DNA of 64,000 nucleotides, taken from positions 25,597 to 89,596 of the forward strand of contig CAYMQB010000006.1 in NCBI GenBank assembly GCA_964392665.1. Direction: 5' to 3'. Each line of letters starts with the position of its first letter. Positions within the stretch are counted from its first letter, which is position 1. The notes beneath the pieces were generated by a model, which saw only the letters and a list, made by a program, of their open reading frames with translations, did no database searches and was not told the origin of the DNA. The stretch is from CAYMQB01 sp964392665 (GTDB taxonomy: Bacteria > Hydrothermota > E44-bin80). Both the position numbers and the translations under genes were made by a program. This document shows, piece by piece, positions 25,901 through 33,316 of the stretch.

Positions 25901-28462
25901 TTTATCCTCGGTATCTATCTTGCCATTGTATCCAACTATTTCTCCGTTTTTTGTCCATCTCGCTGCATCTTCGGGGATACTTCTACCGATATCGAAATGT
26001 AGCGTTCCTGTTGTGCCTCTTACCCAGAACTCAAGGAATTTTGCCTTTGTAAGGTCTTCACCTGTTTTAGACATAAGATTCGTAATACTCATCCATGAAC
26101 TCGGATCATCGTTTTTCGGATAAAAAACTAACCGCAGGTATGATGTAAGGTCATCTTTTTGTTCGTCCGGGAGGTTCGGGAAAATATCACCTCTCGGTAT
26201 TCTATTGTTAGGTTCAAACCAGTAGTATGTACCAAGTGTACTGGTGTCTTTACCCTGAGGTGTACTGCCGAAATGCCATTGCCACATAGATGCACCTATG
26301 TTCGTTGTCTGTTTTACGCCTTCCATATCGTCCAAATAGACCTCCCCCGTTGAATTTGGGTCAGGCATTGAAAGGGCAACAACGCCTGTCACGTTTGCCT
26401 GAGAAGGTTCTTCCGTATCGATAAGAGGAATTTTATCTGTTAGGGTTGTTAAAAAATTCGGATGGGTTGTTATGCTACCATCGAGCTCGCCAACCACGAC
26501 ACTTCTAGGTTCCTGCCCCAATTTGGGTCTTTCGTCATAAGTAGAGATATTACGGTATATCCAGCTTGTCCCTATTTTGTTATTGTCGCTCAATTTGTAC
26601 TCTCCTCTGACACCTAAAAGGGACTTCGAAGCAGTCGAGAAAAAGGGTGCATACTGATAATCTATCGTTAATGCTGCGTCAGATTGTGCCATTAGCTCTG
26701 TACCGCGACCTTTGAATTCAACCATACCGGTATTGTAATCTATCGTATAATCAACATCCCTTTGTAGAGTTACTCCATTTATTTTCACAACTTCGGAACC
26801 CTCGATTATATTCAGCTGTCCAAGAGTGATAACAGTTCTTGCACCTTTATACTGTAGTTCGATGTAATATTTTGCAAGGCTTTCGTCGATGGAAGTGGTA
26901 TCATAGATTATTGTATTGGTGGAGTCGAGGACTGTGTCGGAGAACGGACGGGCACCTGGGAAAAAAATATATCCTCTTATTTCGTCTACGAACCACGGAT
27001 CAATAAAACCGTTTTTATCCTCGTCAATTCCAAGAAGGTATGCATATTCTTCACCCTTTTGAGTAGATGAATCGACTCCAGCTCCTGAAGTCCTTCTTTT
27101 TACTGAGATTTGTATTTCGTCTTTTGTTACATCTGATGCACCTATCGAGTAAGTATTACGTAATTCATAATTCCAGGTTGGATAAACTGGATTGTTGTTC
27201 TCGGGCTTGAGGAGTTTAAGCATAAGAGTATCACCGGGTGGAAATGAGCCGACCGTGTCAATAATCTGTCCGGTGTTCTTATTTTTCTTGATATACCTTA
27301 TGGCGAGGACATATTCCATACCCAAATAGGTATTCAGGAGCAAAACGTTATCGTTATAGAGTTCATATCCGCTTGGAGGAAGAATTTTGTCGAACATACC
27401 GGTGTAGGCAAAGGTTGTATCAAGTGTATCTGCATCGAGGTAAACTTTGGCTGGAACTGCAATGCTGTCATTCGTATAGTTTCTGTCGTCGATATAAACA
27501 TTCAAGTTGGTAATGGTATCGTCCGCACCAAAGTTCATATCCAGGTAGTAGAACTTGAGCCTTAAGTAATCTATGTCGTATATCTTTGTTGTATCCTGTT
27601 TTGCCTGTCCTATAAAGGTTGTCTGGTCGCTCTCTCCCTGTTCCTTGCTTGCTACTGCAGTAACATCTACAGGTCCGACTTTCAGCAGTGTTTTAATGCC
27701 AAACAGCCCTTTGTAGCTTGGTGGTGACCCTATTATCTTGGTTCCAGGTAGATTCATATCGGTATCACCAGCCTCGATCAACTGCACGATTTCGTCTTCA
27801 TCTCCCTTGTACTGGAGTTTTATTTTGTTCTGTAGGTCACTTTCGGCTTCACTACTATGGTCTATGAAGACGTTTATTTTTTCACCCACCGTTCCCTTAA
27901 GGTTAACGTTCAGTATCTGTTTCATCTTCAGTTCTGGTAGTATGGACCTGCTTTCATTCGGATAATGAACCTGGTCATACAGTGATGTTTTTTGACCACC
28001 AAAGTCTATCTTTTCGCTACCCTGTACTGAGAGTTTCCCCCCTTCACCGATAATACCGGATATTGGAGTTTTTATCTTTGGAAGTTCTATATCTGGAACG
28101 ATTCCCTGTGAATATTCGCTCTTTTCTTTCGAAATCAACTCTTCGGTTTTTTCTACCCATAATTTTCTTGTGGAAAGCTCCGCGTGGTGTTTCAAGAAAT
28201 CCTCCATACTCTGGATCTTATAGTAATCAAGAAAGACATCATCCTTGTAAAGTTCGTATGATATCATCTGGGTTTCAAGATAATATTGAAGCGTTTTTTT
28301 TACTGGTGAAGTAGACGCAAAATACTTCTCCGCAAAGTCCTCCCAGGACAGTCTAAAGATGATAGAATCCGTGGTCAGAGAATCGGTATTGATTTCCTGC
28401 GAATGCAAGAGGGAACTCTGAATCAAGAAAAATAAAACGGAAATAATTAAAACTTTCTTCAT
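22907..28462 (-). CDS. sprA: Type IX secretion system outer-membrane translocon SprA
   Basis: 1851 residues, shorter than Flavobacterium SprA (~2400). Signal peptide (1-22), then the SprA N-terminal domain with family blocks: a G-x-L-x-V-x-G-x-x-x-I start near residue 150, VGEKINVFIDHSS, NKIKLQYKGDEDEIVQLIEAG and SYKGLFGIKTLLKVGPVDVT. The remainder is long beta-strand sequence typical of the giant barrel. SprA forms the channel through which T9SS substrates cross the outer membrane. Calcium-binding-like D-x-N/D-x-D loops (for example DTEDKNKDGLLD) lie near residue 850. It heads the minus-strand cluster with purSL-purQ. A T9SS cargo is encoded at 41716-43959. No clear Shine-Dalgarno. Confidence 0.9.
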   Translation of the reverse strand: MKKVLIISVLFFLIQSSLLHSQEINTDSLTTDSIIFRLSWEDFAEKYFASTSPVKKTLQYYLETQMISYELYKDDVFLDYYKIQSMEDFLKHHAELSTRKLWVEKTEELISKEKSEYSQGIVPDIELPKIKTPISGIIGEGGKLSVQGSEKIDFGGQKTSLYDQVHYPNESRSILPELKMKQILNVNLKGTVGEKINVFIDHSSEAESDLQNKIKLQYKGDEDEIVQLIEAGDTDMNLPGTKIIGSPPSYKGLFGIKTLLKVGPVDVTAVASKEQGESDQTTFIGQAKQDTTKIYDIDYLRLKFYYLDMNFGADDTITNLNVYIDDRNYTNDSIAVPAKVYLDADTLDTTFAYTGMFDKILPPSGYELYNDNVLLLNTYLGMEYVLAIRYIKKNKNTGQIIDTVGSFPPGDTLMLKLLKPENNNPVYPTWNYELRNTYSIGASDVTKDEIQISVKRRTSGAGVDSSTQKGEEYAYLLGIDEDKNGFIDPWFVDEIRGYIFFPGARPFSDTVLDSTNTIIYDTTSIDESLAKYYIELQYKGARTVITLGQLNIIEGSEVVKINGVTLQRDVDYTIDYNTGMVEFKGRGTELMAQSDAALTIDYQYAPFFSTASKSLLGVRGEYKLSDNNKIGTSWIYRNISTYDERPKLGQEPRSVVVGELDGSITTHPNFLTTLTDKIPLIDTEEPSQANVTGVVALSMPDPNSTGEVYLDDMEGVKQTTNIGASMWQWHFGSTPQGKDTSTLGTYYWFEPNNRIPRGDIFPNLPDEQKDDLTSYLRLVFYPKNDDPSSWMSITNLMSKTGEDLTKAKFLEFWVRGTTGTLHFDIGRSIPEDAARWTKNGEIVGYNGKIDTEDKNKDGLLDKNPENYEDTGLDGVRGKDSNNISGDDANDDYPEGTINDSNYHRLNGTENNNRLDSEDLDRDGSLNTISRYTEYTISLSNPDSNYIAEETSKGWKLFRIPLDDTTISNVSGQMDWEYVKYVRLWLDNFSHQDSLQFYSIEITSTTWENKGISSVDTLGSGILPDEELFVTQKNTEENPDYTPPFDPGEDQYGRPKREQSLVLQYQNISPRHKGSVFLQTTKAENYTTYKDMKFYVKCQQGNPVKFFIRIGGDSATYYQFEKTLLTSWEEIIIPFKSFTDLKVEAPEDSTHYKKGNFSFVKNPSLTNVRYLEIGFVNENNGVITGEMWIDELRLTTPRRDKGTSMNISTQLKVADFIILTGSVSKTDADFQQLNMNKVTQSNILSYQYQGNLALGKFFPKVWGFNIPLTYSQNKSIGYPKYKTGSDVILDSEQARKEKSMNGSTSENINFSKGSNSTNLLTHILIDPVKINASNKTSYSLNPTNLDSTKNRGLTGTYSFAPGLKPLRIFNMFDFNYFPGSFNSTTGYNKTLSSRFTNYETGWKMTTFDLSRYLTLSNGVQYNPINILRGSYSDDRTRDLDINYENNLPKKRFGEQVNLGKSFSSSFSPSFWYWSKPNLSFNSNYTEDRKPDNRNLVVDSFPVRNVGNSNTVSLFFDFALPKLLQLITHIRNETKDSTVVTGTPRWFAIKLEQFSNYIKRPNISISRNRQTAFGLLKSRPSWEYQFGFAESIPKEIQHSQPKEGITPYDHRSVSDNFTASSGLNANFFSLNASFTQNKSTSITPTSKQSSKSTTWPDIGLQFPQVTKFLPKNNVLKSVSASVNYRDEKGSNEIDSEPQSESNNISWGPSFQLTWLRDIRTNISGNFSTNKSKSIAATEVNTTSKTTGYNFSVSYSFRAPSGLKLPWVGHKIHFSSNLDAAMDFNYSKNYSTSSSVPDGPTNHMINYMLSPRLSYNFSENITGGLIANYSMMNDKKTNTKSSTTGMDVWVEFKF

Positions 28463-28496
28463 AAATTATAAATTTCCATTATCTTACTTCATTTCA

Positions 28497-28526
28497 TTAA
28501 TATAGCATAAAGTAAAATAAAATCAA
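28497..28526 (-). promoter_or_regulatory. Promoter of sprA
   Basis: Minus strand: TTGATT (28521-28526), 18-base spacer, TATAAT (28497-28502). The predicted transcript has a leader of about 28 bases. Confidence 0.6.
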
Positions 28527-28566
28527 GCAAAAAAGAAAGGATAGTAAGCTGTCATTCTTATTTGGC

Positions 28567-28595
28567 TTGACAATGCCATTCGGGCTTGATATAAT
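28567..28595 (+). promoter_or_regulatory. Consensus promoter abutting the lptF start (leaderless transcript predicted)
   Basis: TTGACA (28567-28572), 17-base spacer, TATAAT (28590-28595). The expected transcription start, six to seven bases on, coincides with the lptF ATG at 28602, and no Shine-Dalgarno precedes that ATG. Confidence 0.75.
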
Positions 28596-28601
28596 GTTTT
28601 G

Positions 28602-29837
28602 ATGATACTTTACAGATATTTCGTCAGAGAACATTTCATCCCCTTTTTTCTTGCACTTATGGTTCTAACCTTTGTCCTTATAATGAACAGAGTCTTCGAA
28701 CTAGTTAATAACATCGTTGGCAAAGGGCTGAGCCCGTATATTGTACTAAAAGTTTTTTTACTCAGTCTTCCATTCATCATTGCGCTTACAGTACCGATGG
28801 CTGTGTTGGTTTCGGTGATTACCGTATTCGGGAGAATGAGTCAGGATTTCGAAATCATTGCTCTGAAAACAGGGGGAATCAATCTCTACAGGTTAATTCT
28901 TCCTGTTCTAATTGCCGTTATTTTGGTAAGCATGGGGATGGTATACTTCAATAATCATATTCTACCCGAGTCGAATCATACGGTTAAAAACCTTCTTATA
29001 GACATAAATGAGAAGAGGCCGTCATTAAGACTGAAAGAGGGAATTTTTACAAAGCCATTTAAAGGTTATGACATATACATAAGGAAGATAGACCACAGGG
29101 AATCGATTCTCCTTGATATCCTAATTTATGAAACAAGTAAAGGACAGGTCAGGAAGGTTGTAACTGCAAATACAGGGAGGATGGAAACCTTCAAGGAAAA
29201 AGTAGTTCTAACTCTCATTGATGGAGAAATGCACGAAATTGACGAAAAAGATGCAAGTCATTATAGAAAACTTGCATTCGAGAAACATACAATTACATTT
29301 CCGTTGAATGATGAATTTGTGGAAAAGGAGAGGGAGTTCAGGAGCGATAGGGAGTTGAGTGCAAAAGCAATGAGAGAAAGAATTTCAGATATTGATGAAG
29401 AAATAAGGAGATTAAAGAACAGTAAATCACCGCAGAAGGATATCGAGAGAAGAATTAAGATAAAGAGAAAGGAAGTAAGTAGATACGCAGTCGAGATACA
29501 GAAAAAGTACTCTATTCCTTTTGCCAGCGTTGTGTTTCTTTTCCTCGGGATTCCTCTTGGGATAAAGACAAGGAAAGGAGGAGTTGCCGTAGCCACAGGG
29601 GTAAGTATTTTGTTTTTCGTTATATACTATATTTTTCTTGTGGGGGGGGAGGAACTCGCAGATAGAGGATTAATGTCGCCGTTCCTGGGAATGTGGATGG
29701 GAAATATCTTCTTCCTCGTGGTCGGGTTTTTTCTTACCCAAAGGAGTGTCTACGAGAATAGCTTTGGGTGGTTTTTAAAGATTTTCAAGATTCGAAGACG
29801 CCACGGAGAGACTGCAGAAAGTAGAAGAAAAAGATGA
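28602..29837 (+). CDS. lptF: LPS export permease LptF/LptG family (first copy)
   Basis: 411 residues from ATG 28602; an in-frame TTG one codon earlier is less likely. YjgP/YjgQ fold: membrane helices near 14-34, 50-80 and 98-120, a periplasmic beta-jellyroll (about 130-270), then helices near 305-325, 335-355 and 365-385. Markers are ALTVPMAVLVSVI and FLGIPLGIKTRKGGVA. With LptG and the ABC protein LptB (not in the window) it extracts lipopolysaccharide from the inner membrane. It has a charged insert (about 245-295) before the last helices. The basic C-terminal tail (about the last 20 residues) may derive from repeat DNA. Overlaps lptG by four bases. Confidence 0.92.
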   Translation: MILYRYFVREHFIPFFLALMVLTFVLIMNRVFELVNNIVGKGLSPYIVLKVFLLSLPFIIALTVPMAVLVSVITVFGRMSQDFEIIALKTGGINLYRLILPVLIAVILVSMGMVYFNNHILPESNHTVKNLLIDINEKRPSLRLKEGIFTKPFKGYDIYIRKIDHRESILLDILIYETSKGQVRKVVTANTGRMETFKEKVVLTLIDGEMHEIDEKDASHYRKLAFEKHTITFPLNDEFVEKEREFRSDRELSAKAMRERISDIDEEIRRLKNSKSPQKDIERRIKIKRKEVSRYAVEIQKKYSIPFASVVFLFLGIPLGIKTRKGGVAVATGVSILFFVIYYIFLVGGEELADRGLMSPFLGMWMGNIFFLVVGFFLTQRSVYENSFGWFLKIFKIRRRHGETAESRRKR

Positions 29838-30916
29838 AAATACTCGACAAACTTCTACTAGTGGATTTTCTGAAAGCACTTTTGTTTATTCTTATCGCTT
29901 TTGTGTTTATTTTTGTTATCGTTGACCTTTTCGATGATCTGGCGAGATTTATTGAAAAAAAAGTTTTGATATTCGACATTTTTATGTACTATGCATATCA
30001 AATGCCTTCGATTGCTGTGCTTGTTTTTCCTGTTGCAGCCTTGCTTTCTCTGTTTTTCTCGCTTGGCCTTATGGCGAAGAATTATGAGATACTTGCGTTA
30101 AAAGCAAATGGTATAACACTCTACAGGATTTTTTTCACCTATCTGGTTGCCGGTTTGATGATGAGTTTGTTTATAATATTCATTAATGAGACACTTGTTC
30201 CGTATGCCAACGAAAAGGTAAGGTTGCAAAAGAGAATAAAGATAAACAAACTGCCAGCAATAGATTATCATTATCAGAATGATCTTAAATACCTTGGGGA
30301 AGGTGGATATACTTATTCAATAAAAACATATGAAGGTAAAAAAAAGGAAATGAGAAGGATTATTATTCTGAAATTCGATGAGCACCACAGAGTCGTGAGG
30401 AGGATCGATGCGAAGAGTGGTATTTGGAATGACGGTGTCTGGGAACTTAAAGACGGATATGTTCGAGTTTTTACTGACAGTCTTGGTCAGAGGGTAACGG
30501 CGTTTAAAAGTAGGCAGTTCTCCGAATTAAAGGAGAAGCCCAGTGATTTTTCTAAGAGAGTGAAATCGCTTGAAGAAATGAAGTATTCGGAGGTTAAAGA
30601 TTATGTGAGGAGATTAAGGAAGAGCGGAAAAGATCCGTCAATAGCCCTTTTGGAATTATATACAAAAATTTCTTTTCCTTTTGTTACTTTCATTATTATC
30701 TTCCTGGGTGCTCCGCTTTCTGCAGATACGAGGAGGAGTGGTATTGCACTTGGGTTCGGACTTTCTCTGCTCATTAGTTTTGTTTATTGGGGTTCCTTGC
30801 AGATTTCTAAAGCCTATGGCATAAAAGGGGATGTTACACCATCTCTTGCTGCGTGGCTTCCAAACATTCTATTTGCGGTAATCGGTGTTTTTTTGATTGT
30901 CAGGATAAAAAAGTAG
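29834..30916 (+). CDS. lptG: LPS export permease LptF/LptG family (second copy)
   Basis: 360 residues, the normal size. Same fold as the previous gene: N-terminal helices (about 12-32, 50-80, 98-118), periplasmic jellyroll (about 125-250), and C-terminal helices (about 280-300, 308-328, 335-355). Motifs include FPVAALLSLFFSLG and FLGAPLSADTRRSGIALG. The ATG overlaps the lptF stop (ATGA), so the two partners are made in equal amounts. Which of the pair is LptF and which LptG is assigned by order and length only. Confidence 0.91.
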   Translation: MKILDKLLLVDFLKALLFILIAFVFIFVIVDLFDDLARFIEKKVLIFDIFMYYAYQMPSIAVLVFPVAALLSLFFSLGLMAKNYEILALKANGITLYRIFFTYLVAGLMMSLFIIFINETLVPYANEKVRLQKRIKINKLPAIDYHYQNDLKYLGEGGYTYSIKTYEGKKKEMRRIIILKFDEHHRVVRRIDAKSGIWNDGVWELKDGYVRVFTDSLGQRVTAFKSRQFSELKEKPSDFSKRVKSLEEMKYSEVKDYVRRLRKSGKDPSIALLELYTKISFPFVTFIIIFLGAPLSADTRRSGIALGFGLSLLISFVYWGSLQISKAYGIKGDVTPSLAAWLPNILFAVIGVFLIVRIKK

Positions 30917-30966
30917 TATTGATGAATATTGAAAGATCAGATAAGCAAACATATGAGTTAACTTAA

Positions 30967-31923
30967 ATGTTAAAATTCGGGAACTCTGAACTCGCAAATG
31001 GTTTGGTACTTGCCCCGCTTGCCGGTTTTACCGATTCAAGTTTTAGAAAGCTGTGTAAATCTTTTGGTGCAGAACTGGTTTTTTCTGAAATGGCTTCTGA
31101 TGAAGGGGTGAGGAGGAGGATCAAGAAAACCCTTGATTATATACTTTTCGACGATGAGGAAAGACCTATTGGTATTCAACTTTTCGGTTCGAAGATAGAA
31201 TCTATGAAAGAAGCAGCAGTGATAATCGAGAAGGAATTACACCCGGAGGTAATCGATATTAATCTCGGGTGCCCTGTAAAAAAGGTTACAAAAACAGGCG
31301 CTGGGGCAGCTCTATTGCAAGATAAGAAGAAAATGCAGAAAATGGTTTGCTCGATTGTAAAAGCTGTAAATACTCCTATTTCGACAAAAATAAGATTGGG
31401 ATGGAAAAGTGATGATTCACTTGAGTTATCGAAGATGCTCGAAGATTGTGGAATAAGTTTTATTACCATTCATTCAAGGAGAGCTATCGATGACTACAGT
31501 AAGAAAGCAGATTGGACGGTTTTCGAGAAAATTAAGAATAATACTTCAATTCCCATAATAGCAAACGGAGATATTTGGAAACCTGAAGATGCGGTATTTC
31601 TAATTTCCGAGATCGGAGTTGATGCTGTTATGGTTGGTAGAGGAGCGCTTGGCAGACCCTGGGTTTTTAAGAAACTTAAAGATTATATGAACAACGGAAA
31701 ATTAGAGAATAATATGAGTAGGAAAGATAGAATAGATATACTTCTGAAGCATATTGAAATGATGAGACAGCGAATGGGTGAAGAAAAAACGGCACGGAGA
31801 ATAAAGGGGCAGATCGGTTATTACCTTAAAGGTATGGGGGAAACCAGAAGAGCAAAACAGCAAATTCTGACAGCAAATAGGTTAAGCAGCATAGTAGATC
31901 TTCTCGAAGGAATGAAAAAATGA
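30967..31923 (+). CDS. dus: tRNA-dihydrouridine synthase (Dus family, DusB-like)
   Basis: 318 residues. TIM-barrel flavoenzyme: the start APLAGFTDSSFRKLC and FSEMASDEG bind FMN, the catalytic Cys is in INLGCPVKKVTKTGAGAALL, and the FMN phosphate site is VDAVMVGRGALGRPW. It reduces uridine to dihydrouridine in tRNA D-loops with NADPH. The start ATG lacks a good Shine-Dalgarno. It ends in an ATGA overlap with a 17-codon ORF. Confidence 0.93.
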   Translation: MLKFGNSELANGLVLAPLAGFTDSSFRKLCKSFGAELVFSEMASDEGVRRRIKKTLDYILFDDEERPIGIQLFGSKIESMKEAAVIIEKELHPEVIDINLGCPVKKVTKTGAGAALLQDKKKMQKMVCSIVKAVNTPISTKIRLGWKSDDSLELSKMLEDCGISFITIHSRRAIDDYSKKADWTVFEKIKNNTSIPIIANGDIWKPEDAVFLISEIGVDAVMVGRGALGRPWVFKKLKDYMNNGKLENNMSRKDRIDILLKHIEMMRQRMGEEKTARRIKGQIGYYLKGMGETRRAKQQILTANRLSSIVDLLEGMKK

Positions 31924-31973
31924 AAATCGTATGTTTTTCTTGTAAATATCCAACAAATATGTTAAGAGCGTAA
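31920..31973 (+). CDS. Possible 17-residue coupling ORF between dus and the M23 gene
   Basis: ATG overlaps the dus stop (ATGA) and the ORF ends one base before the next ATG at 31975. It encodes MKIVCFSCKYPTNMLRA with a CxxC pair. It could keep ribosomes moving across the gap so that the M23 gene, which lacks a good Shine-Dalgarno, is translated. A chance ORF is equally possible. Confidence 0.25.
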   Translation: MKIVCFSCKYPTNMLRA

Positions 31974-31974
31974 T

Positions 31975-33192
31975 ATGAAATATGCAAAAAAGGGAACAGT
32001 GAAAATCTTTGTTGGTATATTATGTTTGCTCGTTCTATATTGCTCGCGCGAACGTGTTTCGAATCCAGTTTCAGATACGGAGATAAAAGAGCTAAAGATA
32101 ACCTGTAAAGATGTTTTGAAAAGCGGAGAGAATATCGATTACGTTCTTCAAACAATGAATATGGGTAGTAACGAACGATATGGTATTACGGAGAGTTTGA
32201 AGGAGTATCTTGATGTAAAAGCCTGTATGCCCGGTGATTCTGTTTTAGTGTCCAAGAATCTTTCAGGTGAATTTTCTAAACTTGAATATGTAAAAAGCCG
32301 TTTTTTAAGATTCAATGTAACGAAAAAGGACACAGCGTATCATACAGAGAAAATCGAATTAAAGCCTTCTATTGCGATATCGAATATCAGTAGTACAATA
32401 TCAGGGAGTCTCTACGAGTCAATTGTTAAGTTAGGGTATTCTCCTGAACTTGTTTTTGATTATGCGGATATCTTTGCCTGGGTAATCGATTTTTTAACAG
32501 AGGTTCAAAACGGTGATACTTTCGATATTTTGGTTGAAAAACAATACTTGAGTAATAGATATGTCGGGAACGGCAAGATAATAGCGGCGTTTTACAAAGG
32601 GCAGATAGGACAGTATTTCGCATTTTATTTCAAGGATACTGAAGAAAAAGAGGATTATTACGATGAGAAAGGCAATTCTCTCAGAAAGCAACTGCTTAAG
32701 ACACCCCTGCAGTATAGAAGGATTAGTTCCTACTTTTCGTTGGCAAGATTACACCCAATACTGAAGATACGAAGACCACACTATGGCGTGGATTTTGCAG
32801 CTCCTCGGGGGACACCTGTTTGTTCTGTGGGTGATGGTCACATACTTTTTGCCGGTCGGAAAGGCGGATATGGAAAACTAATAGTTGTGAATCATCCTAA
32901 TAGTTTTATAACATACTATGGGCATCTCTCAAGGATTAATAAGGGGATTGTGAAGGGCGCAAAAGTAAAACAGGGGCAGGTAATTGGGAATGTTGGTTCC
33001 ACGGGTCTTTCGACCGGTCCGCACCTGCATTTCGGGATCAAGAAATCCGGAAGGTGGGTAAATCCGCTTAAAATTGACTTGCCTCCGGCGGAACCAATCA
33101 ACGAGAAATACAGAAAAATTTATTTAGAAGAGATGAGTACAATAAAACAGGCAGTGTTCGGAAAAACTCTGAGATCGGACCGGGAAATTTAA
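31975..33192 (+). CDS. Envelope M23-family metallopeptidase (LytM/murein hydrolase)
   Basis: 405 residues. An N-terminal hydrophobic segment (about 8-23, ending VLYC) may be a signal peptide or lipoprotein signal, though Tyr at -1 is unusual. A middle region (about 60-250) resembles the OapA/LysM-like and MepM N domains. The C-terminal peptidase domain (about 262-375) has zinc ligands in HYGVDFA (His, Asp) and GPHLHFGI (two His). M23 enzymes cleave peptidoglycan cross-links or activate amidases. The complete ligand set suggests an active enzyme. Last gene of the lptFG-dus group. Confidence 0.9.
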   Translation: MKYAKKGTVKIFVGILCLLVLYCSRERVSNPVSDTEIKELKITCKDVLKSGENIDYVLQTMNMGSNERYGITESLKEYLDVKACMPGDSVLVSKNLSGEFSKLEYVKSRFLRFNVTKKDTAYHTEKIELKPSIAISNISSTISGSLYESIVKLGYSPELVFDYADIFAWVIDFLTEVQNGDTFDILVEKQYLSNRYVGNGKIIAAFYKGQIGQYFAFYFKDTEEKEDYYDEKGNSLRKQLLKTPLQYRRISSYFSLARLHPILKIRRPHYGVDFAAPRGTPVCSVGDGHILFAGRKGGYGKLIVVNHPNSFITYYGHLSRINKGIVKGAKVKQGQVIGNVGSTGLSTGPHLHFGIKKSGRWVNPLKIDLPPAEPINEKYRKIYLEEMSTIKQAVFGKTLRSDREI

Positions 33193-33316
33193 GATAGCTG
33201 TTGACGAATGTAAGGCACGTCAGAATGGTGCAATGGTAAGAGAATGATTTGCGCACAGCATTCGATAAGTATTTTTTTGTGTTGATTGATATAGCGAAAT
33301 CAGAGGTAATACTTTT

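Noticed and set aside
33193..33316. Sequence ggtgcaatggtaagagaat considered as a tRNA piece
   Set aside because: No cloverleaf arms or CCA-proximal stem could be built around it.
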